Below are positions 8,562 through 17,086 of a DNA stretch of 64,000 bases, piece after piece. The position numbers and the translations under genes are program-made. The DNA lies in NCBI GenBank assembly GCA_046331665.1, contig JAXLQK010000021.1, positions 1-64,000 of the forward strand. Direction: 5' to 3'. Position 1 is the first letter of the stretch, and each line of letters begins with the position of its first letter. The notes under the pieces were generated by a model. It was not told the origin of the DNA. It worked only from the letters and a program-made list of their open reading frames with translations, and searched no databases. The DNA is from CAWBAT01 sp046331665 (GTDB taxonomy: Bacteria > Acidobacteriota > Terriglobia > Versatilivoradales > Versatilivoraceae).

Positions 8562-9947
8562 TCACTTGACTTCCGGATCTGCTTCAACATCCTTTTTCGA
8601 TCGTTCCACTTCTTCCTGCATGTCTCCCCTCTCGATTCGAGTCGCCATTTTCTCTCGTTCGTCATTGGCTGCTTTTAATTTCTGGAACAGCGCCATTTCT
8701 TTTTTTTCTTCCTCTTTGTTCCCCAGCTGCTTATAGATCAACGCCATGCGGTAATGAGAGACGTGCTCTTCAGGCGAAAGCTGGGTCACAATAGTAAAGT
8801 GCTTGATGGCTTTGTCGAATTCACCTTTGCTGGCGTAGGCTCTCCCCAAGTCGCGGTGAACTTGCCCCAGGTCAGGCTTCTGTTCGACGGCTTTCAACAG
8901 ATAAGGAAGGGCTTGATCCGTATCGTGGCGGATCAAATAAATGTTTCCCAGTTTCCATGTCGCCAGGTAGTTTTCCGGATTCAACTCCAATTCTTTCTTA
9001 AATCCCTTTTCGGCTTCATCCAGGTTGCCTTCTCGCCAATAGAGATTGGCCAATGCATAGTTGAGTCCTATGGCGTCCGGCTGGCGGTCAATCGCCAACT
9101 TATATTCATCAATGGCTCGTGGCGTCTCGCGTCTCGCTTCAAGAGATTCGGCCAGAAGCTGGTGCACACGATAGGAATCCGGGTTCACATCCGCCATCTT
9201 CCGAAAAGTGTTCGTCATCAGTTTCGTATAGGCCTTCCCCAGGTTGTAAAGAAGGTCAATATCCTGAGGGAATCGTTCCACTCCGGCTTTGAGGACTTTC
9301 ATTGCCTCTTCGTGCTGCCCCGTTTCCATATAACAAAATCCCAAATTCAAGTAGGCACGGCTTTCGTTTGGGTTCTGCAGGATCGCTTTCTTCAGTGGTT
9401 CAATCGCCAGCTCGTAACGGTTTTGCCTGAGATACGACATCCCCAAGAAAAGACTCGGCCCGGGGAGGTCAGGCTTTAACTTCATGGCTTCTTGAAACGT
9501 TTGGATCGCCTCCTGATCTTTCCGTTGAATGTAATAAACCAGCCCTAAATTGTGGTAAACCTCAGCCACATCGGGCAGGAGCTTGATGACCTCAAGATAC
9601 TTGGCGGCAGCAGTGTCGAAATCTCCAGCCTTTTCAGCCTGCTTGGCAGCCTGAAAATATTCCTGAGCCTGGGCCGAAGGGTCGCCCTGAGCTTTCGATT
9701 GGTTCCCTTGGCAGAAGACCCTGGCTGGCCCTAGAACAAACGCTGTCAGGATCAACAGAAGAGTTATGCTCCCTTCGAATAGGAAGCGTAAACGGCTTCG
9801 ATGGCACAAAACCAAGGGAACATTTCCCAGCCCCTGGCCGCAGTCCCCTCTCTTCACCTGGTGAGGTGAGAATCGAGCGCGAGGGAAATGCAAATCCCCA
9901 TTGAACAACGAGCAACCATCGAGGCCAAGACGGCGGTAGTGTGGCAT
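8562..9947 (-). CDS. Secreted/membrane-anchored TPR protein
   Basis: 461 residues. The ATG at 9947 follows AGGAAG by seven bases. A hydrophobic segment at about 60-80 (SITLLLILTAFVLGPARVFC) is a late signal peptide or anchor, giving an unusually long N-terminal tail, so the true start may be internal. Residues ~95-430 are about ten 34-residue TPR units (YHNLGLVYYIQRKDQEAIQT, AYLNLGFCYMETGQHEEAMK and similar). The C-terminus is a charged helix. TPRs are scaffolds for protein contacts; no enzymatic domain is visible. It is transcribed in the same direction as, and 54 bases after, the CRTAC1-like gene at 10002-11756, and resembles the three TPR genes at 21.7-25.7 kb. Confidence 0.85.
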   Translation of the reverse strand: MPHYRRLGLDGCSLFNGDLHFPRARFSPHQVKRGDCGQGLGNVPLVLCHRSRLRFLFEGSITLLLILTAFVLGPARVFCQGNQSKAQGDPSAQAQEYFQAAKQAEKAGDFDTAAAKYLEVIKLLPDVAEVYHNLGLVYYIQRKDQEAIQTFQEAMKLKPDLPGPSLFLGMSYLRQNRYELAIEPLKKAILQNPNESRAYLNLGFCYMETGQHEEAMKVLKAGVERFPQDIDLLYNLGKAYTKLMTNTFRKMADVNPDSYRVHQLLAESLEARRETPRAIDEYKLAIDRQPDAIGLNYALANLYWREGNLDEAEKGFKKELELNPENYLATWKLGNIYLIRHDTDQALPYLLKAVEQKPDLGQVHRDLGRAYASKGEFDKAIKHFTIVTQLSPEEHVSHYRMALIYKQLGNKEEEKKEMALFQKLKAANDEREKMATRIERGDMQEEVERSKKDVEADPEVK

Positions 9948-10001
9948 GGCAGAACTTCCTCAGGAGAATTAGTGATTGAGCAAGCGGACAATAATGATGA
10001 A

Positions 10002-11756
10002 TTACTTCTTCGACAAATTAAACTTTGACATCCGTGGATCGGGGATGATCGCCTCTCCCTCTCGGGCAAAGTAGAATCGGTTTACCTTGAGTCGGGATTG
10101 TTTGTCTATTTTCCCACTAGGCCACTGGATTTCTACATTTCCTTCTTCAAGCTTCCCCATGCCAATGTGTGCACGGAGATCATTACTGGAAAGGTAGCTG
10201 TCGCTTCCCCGAACTTCAAAATAACGCGTCATACCTCCACCCGAGACGATCACTTTTGCTCCCAATCCTGCCCGGTTGCTCTTGACGCCTTCAGTGCGTA
10301 TAGCGATCCAGTGCTGCGAATTTCCCCCGTCATTGCGCAGCAGATACGGCGTATCGTTCTTGTTAATGATCAGTATATCGATATCCCCGTCATTGTCGTA
10401 GTCGGCAAAGGCAGTTCCGCGGCTGACCTTGTCTCGAATGGTCCGGAAACCGGTAGCTTCCGAAACATCTTCAAACGTTTGCCCCTTGATATTGCGGAGA
10501 AGATAACTCGGCTGAGCAAAGGGATCATTCGGATAGGCCGGCTCCAACTGCTCCATGGTATGCCCATTGGTGAAGAAGAGATCCAGCCAGCCGTCATTGT
10601 CAAAGTCAAAAAACTTGGTGCCCCATCCACTATAGTGAAACCCAACCGCCCCCAGCCCAAAAAGCGTGGTTTCATCAGAAAAGAAGTTCTTGCCTTGATT
10701 CAAATAGAGGGTTCGCTTCTGGTCAATAAAGTTGGTGATGAAGATATCTGGCAGCCCGTCATTGTTCGGATCCCCGACCGTGAGGCCCATCGATCCCTGG
10801 GAATGTCCAAACTCATCCACTGAAGTCCCCGAGATGACGCTAGCGTCCGTAAAGTGTCCCTTCCCGTCATTAATATAGTAAAAATTGGGGCCGGCATCAT
10901 TGGCCACATAGATATCCTGATCTCCGTCATTGTCAAAGTCTGAAAAAACGACTGCAAACCCATGCCCCGGATCCCTGCGGATCAAACCGGCTTGCTTGGT
11001 ATAGTCCGTAAAGGTTCCATCCCCGTTGTTATGATAAAAGAGATGCTGCTGCCCGTCGTATTTGTCTGGGGCACAGGCGATGGGAACCCCCTTCATTTTG
11101 CAAGGACTCGATTCGCTGGGCGCAGGCAATTGGGGCTGGTAGTTGAAATCGCTAAAGTTCGCCACAAAGAGATCCACATACCCGTCGTTATCCGCATCGC
11201 CAAAAGCGGCCCCCATGCTCCACTTGGGGATGGCCCAGTGGGGATCGGCGACTCCTGCTTTTTCTGCCACGTCCGTGAAGGTGCCGTCTCCATTGTTGCG
11301 ATAGAGCTTATTCGGGCCATAATTGGTCACATAGAGATCCAGAAACCCATCGTTGTTGTAATCTCCCACCGCCACGCCGCCTCCCCACTCCGTATCCCCC
11401 AGTTTGGCTCGGGTCGTGACATCCGTATAGGTACCGTCTCCATTATTTCTGAGCAGGTAGTCATGAGGGAGCTTTCCCGTTTTTTGCGAGTTGCGCGAGG
11501 ATCCGTTCACCAGGTAAATATCCTGGTTTCCATCATTATCGTAGTCGAAGAAGGCCGCTCCCTCTCCATTGACGTCGATGAGAAACTCGGTCACTTCATC
11601 GCCGCAGGTGATGCGATAGTCGACGCGGGCTTCCTTGGTCACGTCTTTGAAGAACGGCAGGGCGTTCGAAGCACTCCCGGGTTTCTGCTGTTGAGAGAGA
11701 GACACGACCCCTAAACTGGCTAGAAGAAGGCCACATTGCAACAAGAAACGCTTCAC
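10002..11756 (-). CDS. CRTAC1-like FG-GAP / ASPIC-UnbV secreted protein
   Basis: 584 residues with an N-terminal signal peptide (RFLLQCGLLLASLGVVSLS). FG-GAP/VCBS-like calcium-loop repeats run from about residue 65 to 480: FFDYDNDGNQDIYLVNG, VGDYNNDGFLDLYVTNYG, FGDADNDGYVDLFVANF, FSDFDNDGDQDIYVAND, FFDFDNDGWLDLFFTNG and FADYDNDGDIDILIINK. The last ~90 residues are the ASPIC/UnbV domain (SNRAGLGAKVIVSGG, YLSSNDLRAHIGMGK, EIQWPSGKIDKQ). The fold is a calcium-binding beta-propeller exported from the cell; ligand unknown. The start is GTG, preceded by AGAGGG. The following TPR gene is probably co-transcribed. Confidence 0.9.
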   Translation of the reverse strand: MKRFLLQCGLLLASLGVVSLSQQQKPGSASNALPFFKDVTKEARVDYRITCGDEVTEFLIDVNGEGAAFFDYDNDGNQDIYLVNGSSRNSQKTGKLPHDYLLRNNGDGTYTDVTTRAKLGDTEWGGGVAVGDYNNDGFLDLYVTNYGPNKLYRNNGDGTFTDVAEKAGVADPHWAIPKWSMGAAFGDADNDGYVDLFVANFSDFNYQPQLPAPSESSPCKMKGVPIACAPDKYDGQQHLFYHNNGDGTFTDYTKQAGLIRRDPGHGFAVVFSDFDNDGDQDIYVANDAGPNFYYINDGKGHFTDASVISGTSVDEFGHSQGSMGLTVGDPNNDGLPDIFITNFIDQKRTLYLNQGKNFFSDETTLFGLGAVGFHYSGWGTKFFDFDNDGWLDLFFTNGHTMEQLEPAYPNDPFAQPSYLLRNIKGQTFEDVSEATGFRTIRDKVSRGTAFADYDNDGDIDILIINKNDTPYLLRNDGGNSQHWIAIRTEGVKSNRAGLGAKVIVSGGGMTRYFEVRGSDSYLSSNDLRAHIGMGKLEEGNVEIQWPSGKIDKQSRLKVNRFYFAREGEAIIPDPRMSKFNLSKK

Positions 11757-11954
11757 TCAGAACACCCTCTGGTTAGGACACCGGATCAGTCCTGTTGATT
11801 CAACTACCCACTCATTCTAGCACACGTCCGAAGGCAAATCGGAGCGCTGTTCCCGCCGTGCAGGACGGCGCACCATATCTCCCCGACGAGTGAAACAAGC
11901 GCACGACCTTGGTCCTACGACACGCCTAGGCGATGCTGCCGCACTCCTGAGTCA

Positions 11955-11999
11955 TGAAAATTTTTTTTATGAAAACCATCAAATAATGAAATAAATTTC
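11955..11999 (+). promoter_or_regulatory. Candidate RpiR-family operator upstream of the RLP operon
   Basis: An A/T-rich stretch upstream of the RpiR-type regulator holds a perfect inverted repeat GAAAT-AA-ATTTC at 11988-11999 and a GAAAATTTTT block at 11955-11964. RpiR/MurR-type regulators are known to bind inverted GAAA/TTTC half-sites, so autoregulation is a reasonable inference. A TACAAT hexamer at 12012-12017 could be the -10 element. Confidence 0.4.
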
Positions 12000-12044
12000 C
12001 TCTAAGAATGGTACAATTTCCATAGGCAGAGGAGGCTGCCCCTG

Positions 12045-12905
12045 ATGACTGGATCCTGCCTGCTCCGGATTCGGGCAAGCATTCACGGTAAGTCTGGAGC
12101 CACCGCTCGCATCGGCCAAGTGGTTCTCAAGTCACCCCTTCGGGTTCAGAACCTCTCTATTGGAGACTTGGCCCAACTCTGCCGCACAAGCCCTGCGACG
12201 GTCTACCGGTTTTGCCGGGAGCTGGGGTACGATGGCTATCGGGAATTTCAACTCGATCTGGCTGCCTCCACGGCTCAATCCGACGCTGTCCGATTGGAGG
12301 AGTTTGTCGAAGGGGCCAGTCTTCGCAATATTCTCCACGGAGTCTTTGAATACAATCGCCAAAGTCTGACCGACACCGAAAAAATGCTGGGCGAAAAGGA
12401 ACTCACGCAGGTCGCACGGCAGTTGTATCGGAGCCGGAAAGTCATCCTTCTGGGGTTGGGATCCTCAGCCCTGGTGGCACGACGCGGTGAGGAAATTCTT
12501 ATCAGCCTGGGTTTCACCGCCGTCGCGATCACCGATCCTTTCACGCAGATTTTTGCAACCGAGATTGTCGGTCCGAAGGATGTGGTGATTGGGATCAGCC
12601 ACACGGGCCGCACGCAGCAAATCGTCGAAGCCCTCCAAGCGGCACGACGGAAAGGAGCCTGCACCGTCGCCATCACCAATTATCCGCGGTCAGCCCTCGC
12701 CGAATCGGCAGACTTCCGTTTGTTCACCGCCTTTCGCGAGCATCGCATTAACGCCGCGGTCTCCTCTTCCATCATCCCCCAGCTTTGTATCATTGCGGCA
12801 CTCCATTTCATCCTGGGAAGCTGGGTTGGTGGACGGGCCAGAAAGCTTGCTTCCGAAGCGGAACACAGGGCTCAAAGAATTCTTCGCCATCCTGAAAACA
12901 TGTGA
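12045..12905 (+). CDS. RpiR/MurR-family sugar-phosphate-responsive regulator
   Basis: 286 residues. An HTH_6 DNA-binding domain occupies about 10-80 (IGDLAQLCRTSPATVYRFCR is the recognition region). A SIS sugar-phosphate-binding domain covers about 130-250 (VILLGLGSSALVARRGEE, GISHTGRTQQIVEAL, AITNYPRSALAESAD). Proteins of this family sense phosphosugars and control catabolic operons. It is the first gene of a five-gene plus-strand set ending at 18181, with a 37-base gap to the RuBisCO-like gene. This suggests it responds to the phosphorylated intermediate made by the operon's kinase. The ATG is preceded by AGAGGAGG at nine bases' spacing. Whether it is an activator or repressor cannot be read from sequence. 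Confidence 0.92.
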   Translation: MTGSCLLRIRASIHGKSGATARIGQVVLKSPLRVQNLSIGDLAQLCRTSPATVYRFCRELGYDGYREFQLDLAASTAQSDAVRLEEFVEGASLRNILHGVFEYNRQSLTDTEKMLGEKELTQVARQLYRSRKVILLGLGSSALVARRGEEILISLGFTAVAITDPFTQIFATEIVGPKDVVIGISHTGRTQQIVEALQAARRKGACTVAITNYPRSALAESADFRLFTAFREHRINAAVSSSIIPQLCIIAALHFILGSWVGGRARKLASEAEHRAQRILRHPENM

Positions 12906-12930
12906 ATCGCCCCAAACGAAATCAGCATTG

Positions 12931-12937
12931 AAGGAGG
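12931..12937 (+). promoter_or_regulatory. Ribosome-binding site fixing the RLP start
   Basis: AAGGAGG five bases before GTG at 12943. The open frame extends 354 bases further upstream through the RpiR gene, but this site and the start of RuBisCO-family homology both place the start here. Confidence 0.8.
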
Positions 12938-12942
12938 AATCC

Positions 12943-14286
12943 GTGTTTAAACAATACTATGACCCTGACATCTTTGTGCATTCCCTCGATGGGATTGACC
13001 GCCATAATCACATCATCGCCACCTATGTCATGGATGATGAATTGCCCGGCGAAGACTTCATTGATCACTTCGCCCTGATACAAGCCATGGCCATTGAAGG
13101 ATCGACCGGAACATGGGAGAAAGTTGAAGAAGACACCAATGATGTTCGACGCAAACTCAGTGGGAAAATGGTTGGCTATTATGAAATTCCATCAGGGAGC
13201 CCATCCCGGCGATTAGCCGTCGTGCAGTTGGGATTCCCGATCGACGCCTGGATTGACAACCTTCCCATGATGATTCTGAGCATCGCAGGAAACTGCTTTG
13301 CCTACAGCCCCAAATTGAGGCTGTTGGATGTATTCATCCCTGATGATTTACTTGCCAAATTTAAAGGGCCCAAATTCGGCGTTCCGGGAATCCGCCAGCA
13401 ACTCAATATTCCGAAGCGGCCTCTGTCTTTGCACATTATCAAGCCCAAGATGGGGATGACGCCGAAGCAGGTGGGAGAGCAGTGCTATCAAACGGCAATA
13501 GGCGGCGTCGACATGATCAAAGATGACGAAATGACCAGCGACGTCTACAACAGCAAGTACGAAGACAGGCTCAAAGCAGTGCGAGAGTCCCTGGAAAAAG
13601 CGCAAGCCAAGACGGGGAAGCGGGTTTATTACTTCTTAAGTATTACCGATGAACCTCGTCGAGTTTTCGAAAAGGCGGCCAGAGCTGTCGAACTGGGGGC
13701 AACCGGTCTGTTAATTTGCTATTCGGCCGGACTGCCAGTCGTCCGGCAACTGGCGGAAGATCCAGCCATTAATGTCCCAATTCTTTTTCATGCCTCTCAT
13801 ATGATTGCCGCCCAACCCAGGATTGCCTGGCCAGTTTTTGCCAAATTAGTCCGACTCTGCGGCTCTGATTTGATGCTTACGCCAACATTCTGGTCAAGCA
13901 TCCCGATGGTCAGCCTGGAGGAGGGGATCCGAACGTCCCAAATCAAACTGGCCCCGCTAGGTCACATCAAGCCCATGTTTCCGATGCCCTGCGCCGGAGT
14001 TTACCCGGGACTGACTCCTATTCTGGTCGGAGAGTATGGCACCGATATCGTCATCCCCGCTGGTGGAGGCATGCTGGGCCATCCGGACGGGTACACAGCG
14101 GGAGCTCGGGCCTGGCAGCAGGCCATTGCCGCTACTCTTTCCGAGGTCGATTTCCTTGAGTACGCCAAGAAACCTGAAAACAAGGAGCTTCGTCGAGCTT
14201 TGGAGAAGTGGGGGTATATCGATCGCCCCAAGAGCCCCTGGCTCAGAGTGGCACCCAAGTTTCACCCCAAAGCTATGAAATTTTGA
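12943..14286 (+). CDS. RuBisCO-like protein (form IV type)
   Basis: 447 residues, normal for the RuBisCO large-chain family. The N-terminal domain keeps STGTW (54-58) and the active-site Asn in SIAGN (~117). The barrel keeps the KPK motif (167-169), the metal site GGVDMIKDDE (187-196, with the carbamylatable Lys193 and ligands Asp195/Glu196) and the C-terminal phosphate loop GGGMLGHPDG (374-383). Differences from true RuBisCO: the HRAMH region is HASHM (283-287), the loop-6 lysine is absent, and the SGG loop is CAG (350-352). CO2 fixation is therefore unlikely, while metal-dependent enolisation of a phosphorylated ketose-type substrate is plausible. Known RLP roles are in methionine salvage and D-apionate catabolism. 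The context here (sugar kinase, isomerase) favours a sugar-phosphate substrate; the exact reaction is unknown. Confidence 0.93.
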   Translation: MFKQYYDPDIFVHSLDGIDRHNHIIATYVMDDELPGEDFIDHFALIQAMAIEGSTGTWEKVEEDTNDVRRKLSGKMVGYYEIPSGSPSRRLAVVQLGFPIDAWIDNLPMMILSIAGNCFAYSPKLRLLDVFIPDDLLAKFKGPKFGVPGIRQQLNIPKRPLSLHIIKPKMGMTPKQVGEQCYQTAIGGVDMIKDDEMTSDVYNSKYEDRLKAVRESLEKAQAKTGKRVYYFLSITDEPRRVFEKAARAVELGATGLLICYSAGLPVVRQLAEDPAINVPILFHASHMIAAQPRIAWPVFAKLVRLCGSDLMLTPTFWSSIPMVSLEEGIRTSQIKLAPLGHIKPMFPMPCAGVYPGLTPILVGEYGTDIVIPAGGGMLGHPDGYTAGARAWQQAIAATLSEVDFLEYAKKPENKELRRALEKWGYIDRPKSPWLRVAPKFHPKAMKF

Positions 14287-14399
14287 ACCTGTGTCTGGAT
14301 CACAATTCATGAAATACTATCTGGTGGTCTCTCCGGGAGGAGTCCTCTCTCCACCCTGGCTACAACCGGCACACGCCTCTACTTCTTAGGTAAACGATC

Positions 14400-15893
14400 A
14401 TGGGCTCTCATCGATTTCTCGCTTTTGACCTTGGAGCTGAAAGTGGGCGTGCCGTCCTTGGCTCCCTGAAGGACGGGACACTGGATTTGAAGGAACTCTA
14501 CCGTTTTCCCAATGAACCCGTCTTGTTGAACGAGACGCTTTATTGGGACCTTCTTTCTCTTTATTCCCATGTGATTAAAGGAATCAGAGAATACACACAG
14601 CGATGGGGAGAGTCGATCGATGGCATCGGCTTCGATACCTGGGGAGTAGACTTCGGCCTGCTGGCGAGGAACGGGGAACTTCTTCAAAACCCGGTCCACT
14701 ATCGAGATCGGCGTACCGACCAAGTCCTTAATGCACTCCTGGCCCGAATCGCCCCCGAAGAGCTGTTTCAGCAAACCGGGATGTCCCTGCTCCCCATTAA
14801 CACCTCGGCCCAACTATTTTCTCTAAGGGCCCACCGCCATCCTGTTCTGGAGTGGGCTGAAACCTTCCTGATGATGCCTGATTTGATGGCTTATTTCTTG
14901 ACTGGACGCAAAGCTTGCGAGCGCACCAATGCCATTACCACCCAGCTTTACAATCCCTGGAAACAGGGTTGGAATCGTGAGGTCCTGTCGAAGTTGGACA
15001 TTCCCAGCCATCTCATGCCGGAGCTCGTCGATCCGGGGATTACCCTGGGTGAACTTCAAGATTCTGTCCTCAAGAAGACCGGGCTCAAAAGAGGCTTGCT
15101 TCTATCCCCCTGCACTCATGACACTGCCTCCGCAGTGGCCGCAGTTCCAGCCACCGGCGATCGATGGGCATTCTTGAGTTCCGGTACGTGGTCGATATTG
15201 GGAGCTCTCAATGAGACAGTGGTCACGTCGTCCGAAGCATTCCAGGCAGGAATTTTCAACGAATTAACCCTAAAGAGCTTTTTCGTGTGCCGCAACATTA
15301 TGGGACTCTGGCTACTGCAACAGGCCCGCGCTGGTTGGCAACGGCAGGGTCAGCGCTATTCCTACCAGGAACTAACCGAGTTGGCGGAACAAAGTCCATC
15401 GAGCGGTGCCTTTATCGATCCCGATGACCTGCGCTTCCTGGCCCCTGAGGAAATGCTGCAGGCCATCCGGGAATATTGCCAGCAAACGGGTCAGCTTGTC
15501 CCTCAAGGAGTCGGAGAGATCACTCGCTGTATTTTGGAAAGTCTGGCTCTGGCCTACCGGCAAAAGTTGGAACAGCTAAGCTCCATTCTTGGGCGCTCTT
15601 TTGAAACCCTGCACATCGTGGGCGGAGGTTCGCAAAATGCCCTGCTCTGCCAGCTTACCGCCAATGCTATTGGCCTTCCTGTGGTAGCTGGACCCGCTGA
15701 GGCTACAGTGGCCGGGAATGTCATGGTCCAGGCTTATGCCCTGGGTTGTGTAGCCTCACCTGTGGAAATACGAACAGTGGTTCGAAATTCATCAAGTTTG
15801 CTGGAATACGGGCCCCGAGATGGTTCGCGCTGGGACGATTCTTATGAAACGTTCCTGCGTTTGACGCGGGCAGGTGGGAGGAAACTGGTGTAA
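14400..15893 (+). CDS. FGGY-family carbohydrate kinase, rhamnulokinase-like
   Basis: 497 residues covering both FGGY domains. Rhamnulokinase-like marks: DLGAESGRAVLG (10-21), DTWGVDFGLL (79-88), YRDRRTD (101-107), and the catalytic base Asp241 in CTHDTASAVAAVP. SSGTWSILG (about 260-268) and the C-terminal nucleotide loop IVGGGSQNALLCQLTA follow. It would transfer the ATP gamma-phosphate to a ketose or deoxyketose, giving for example a ketulose 1-phosphate. It sits between the RuBisCO-like gene (113 bases upstream) and the isomerase-like gene (83 bases downstream). No rhamnulose-1-phosphate aldolase is in the cluster, so the product probably goes to the RuBisCO-like protein. Specificity within FGGY cannot be fixed from sequence. 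Confidence 0.9.
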   Translation: MGSHRFLAFDLGAESGRAVLGSLKDGTLDLKELYRFPNEPVLLNETLYWDLLSLYSHVIKGIREYTQRWGESIDGIGFDTWGVDFGLLARNGELLQNPVHYRDRRTDQVLNALLARIAPEELFQQTGMSLLPINTSAQLFSLRAHRHPVLEWAETFLMMPDLMAYFLTGRKACERTNAITTQLYNPWKQGWNREVLSKLDIPSHLMPELVDPGITLGELQDSVLKKTGLKRGLLLSPCTHDTASAVAAVPATGDRWAFLSSGTWSILGALNETVVTSSEAFQAGIFNELTLKSFFVCRNIMGLWLLQQARAGWQRQGQRYSYQELTELAEQSPSSGAFIDPDDLRFLAPEEMLQAIREYCQQTGQLVPQGVGEITRCILESLALAYRQKLEQLSSILGRSFETLHIVGGGSQNALLCQLTANAIGLPVVAGPAEATVAGNVMVQAYALGCVASPVEIRTVVRNSSSLLEYGPRDGSRWDDSYETFLRLTRAGGRKLV

Positions 15894-15976
15894 TTCACAG
15901 CGAGGCAAGTGACCATCGTTGATGTTTTCCCTGGAGGTTCGCTGCAACATCAAATCGTTGGTCGAAGGAGAAAGTC

Positions 15977-16954
15977 ATGATATCAAATCACTTCTTCGGT
16001 GCATGTTTGCCCACGTTTGGAAATTGTGCAGATCGTTATTGCCTATGTGGTTATGGTGGAGGCGGGAAAACGATGGAGGAGATGCTAGATTTGGCGACCC
16101 AGGTGACAGGCCTTGATGGCCTGGAATTGGTCGGCAACTGGCATGTCAATGACCAGAATATTCGTGAAGTCGCGCGGATGTTCAAGGAACGGGATCTGAA
16201 ATTGTGCATGCTTACCCCGGACTTATGGACCCAGGCAAAATGGGGAAAGGGAAGCTTCGCCGCCCCTGACGCCCCTACACGCCAGGCGGCAGTGAATGAA
16301 GTGAAGAAGGTCATGGATTGGGCAGAAGAGCTTCAATGCCCGTTCGTTGATGTCTGGCCCGGACAGGATGGGTTCGATTACTCTTTTCAAGTCGATTTTT
16401 CTGATTGCTGGAAATGGTTGCGCGACGGCCTTGCGTCCTGCTCCGAGCACAATCGGAAGGTTCGTGTCCTGGTTGAATACAAGGCCAAAGAACCCCGAAC
16501 CCATTGCTTTGTCAGTTCTGCAGCCAAAGCGCTCGTACTTCTCCAAGGTCTGGAGCAAGTGGGAATCCTCCTGGACGTGGGCCACTCCCTGGCGGCTGGA
16601 GAAAATGTGGCGGAAGCCGCCGCACTCCTGAGCGCCCATGGCAAGCTCGATTACATTCACCTGAATGACAACTACCGCAGCTGGGATGATGACATGATGG
16701 TGGGTTCAGTTCATTTGGTCGAATACCTGGAATTAGTCCATTGGCTTAATCAACTCAATTACAAAGGATGGTTGACACTGGATATATTCCCATATCGTGA
16801 AGATGGAGTCCGGGCTGCCACGGAGTGTCGTGAGTGGATGAACGCCTTCTTTCACGCAGTGGAGAAGCTCGGACCTGACAGAATTAAGGAAGCGACCTTA
16901 AATGCTGATGCTTGTACGGCATCGAGCCTCGTCAGGCAGGCATTCAGCCTCTAG
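15977..16954 (+). CDS. TIM-barrel sugar isomerase/epimerase (xylose isomerase-like)
   Basis: 325 residues, AP-endonuclease-2/xylose-isomerase-like barrel. Predicted divalent-metal ligands occur at the usual strand ends: Glu167 (VLVEYKAKEP), Asp200 and His203 (LLDVGHSLAAGE), His228 (YIHLND) and Asp269 (TLDIFP). The family converts aldoses to ketoses or epimerises keto sugars. Adjacent to a rhamnulokinase-like kinase, an aldose-to-ketose isomerase role before phosphorylation is the natural reading. The start is ATG, preceded by AAGGAG at about six bases. It is co-directional with the kinase and the downstream URO-D-like gene. Confidence 0.88.
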   Translation: MISNHFFGACLPTFGNCADRYCLCGYGGGGKTMEEMLDLATQVTGLDGLELVGNWHVNDQNIREVARMFKERDLKLCMLTPDLWTQAKWGKGSFAAPDAPTRQAAVNEVKKVMDWAEELQCPFVDVWPGQDGFDYSFQVDFSDCWKWLRDGLASCSEHNRKVRVLVEYKAKEPRTHCFVSSAAKALVLLQGLEQVGILLDVGHSLAAGENVAEAAALLSAHGKLDYIHLNDNYRSWDDDMMVGSVHLVEYLELVHWLNQLNYKGWLTLDIFPYREDGVRAATECREWMNAFFHAVEKLGPDRIKEATLNADACTASSLVRQAFSL

Positions 16955-17086
16955 CTCGATGGCAGACTCCGGGTGGACCGGCTCGCATCCATGGATTCCC
17001 ATCCCGCTCCCTTGCCGCCCCGGAAGACACGTTTTTGATTCCCCCCTAAATTGCGCTCACTCCTGATGATGACGGAGGTAATGTCC

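Noticed and set aside
12589..12942. Upstream extension of the RuBisCO-like protein frame
   Set aside because: It overlaps the RpiR gene in another frame, is proline/serine-rich without homology, and a strong ribosome site fixes the start at 12943.
12943..14286. True RuBisCO large subunit (Calvin cycle)
   Set aside because: Loop-6 lysine and the HRAMH arginine are missing, and there is no small subunit or phosphoribulokinase nearby.
17051..17086. Earlier TTG/ATG starts for the URO-D-family gene
   Set aside because: The GGAGGT site lies inside this stretch and is correctly spaced only for ATG 17087.
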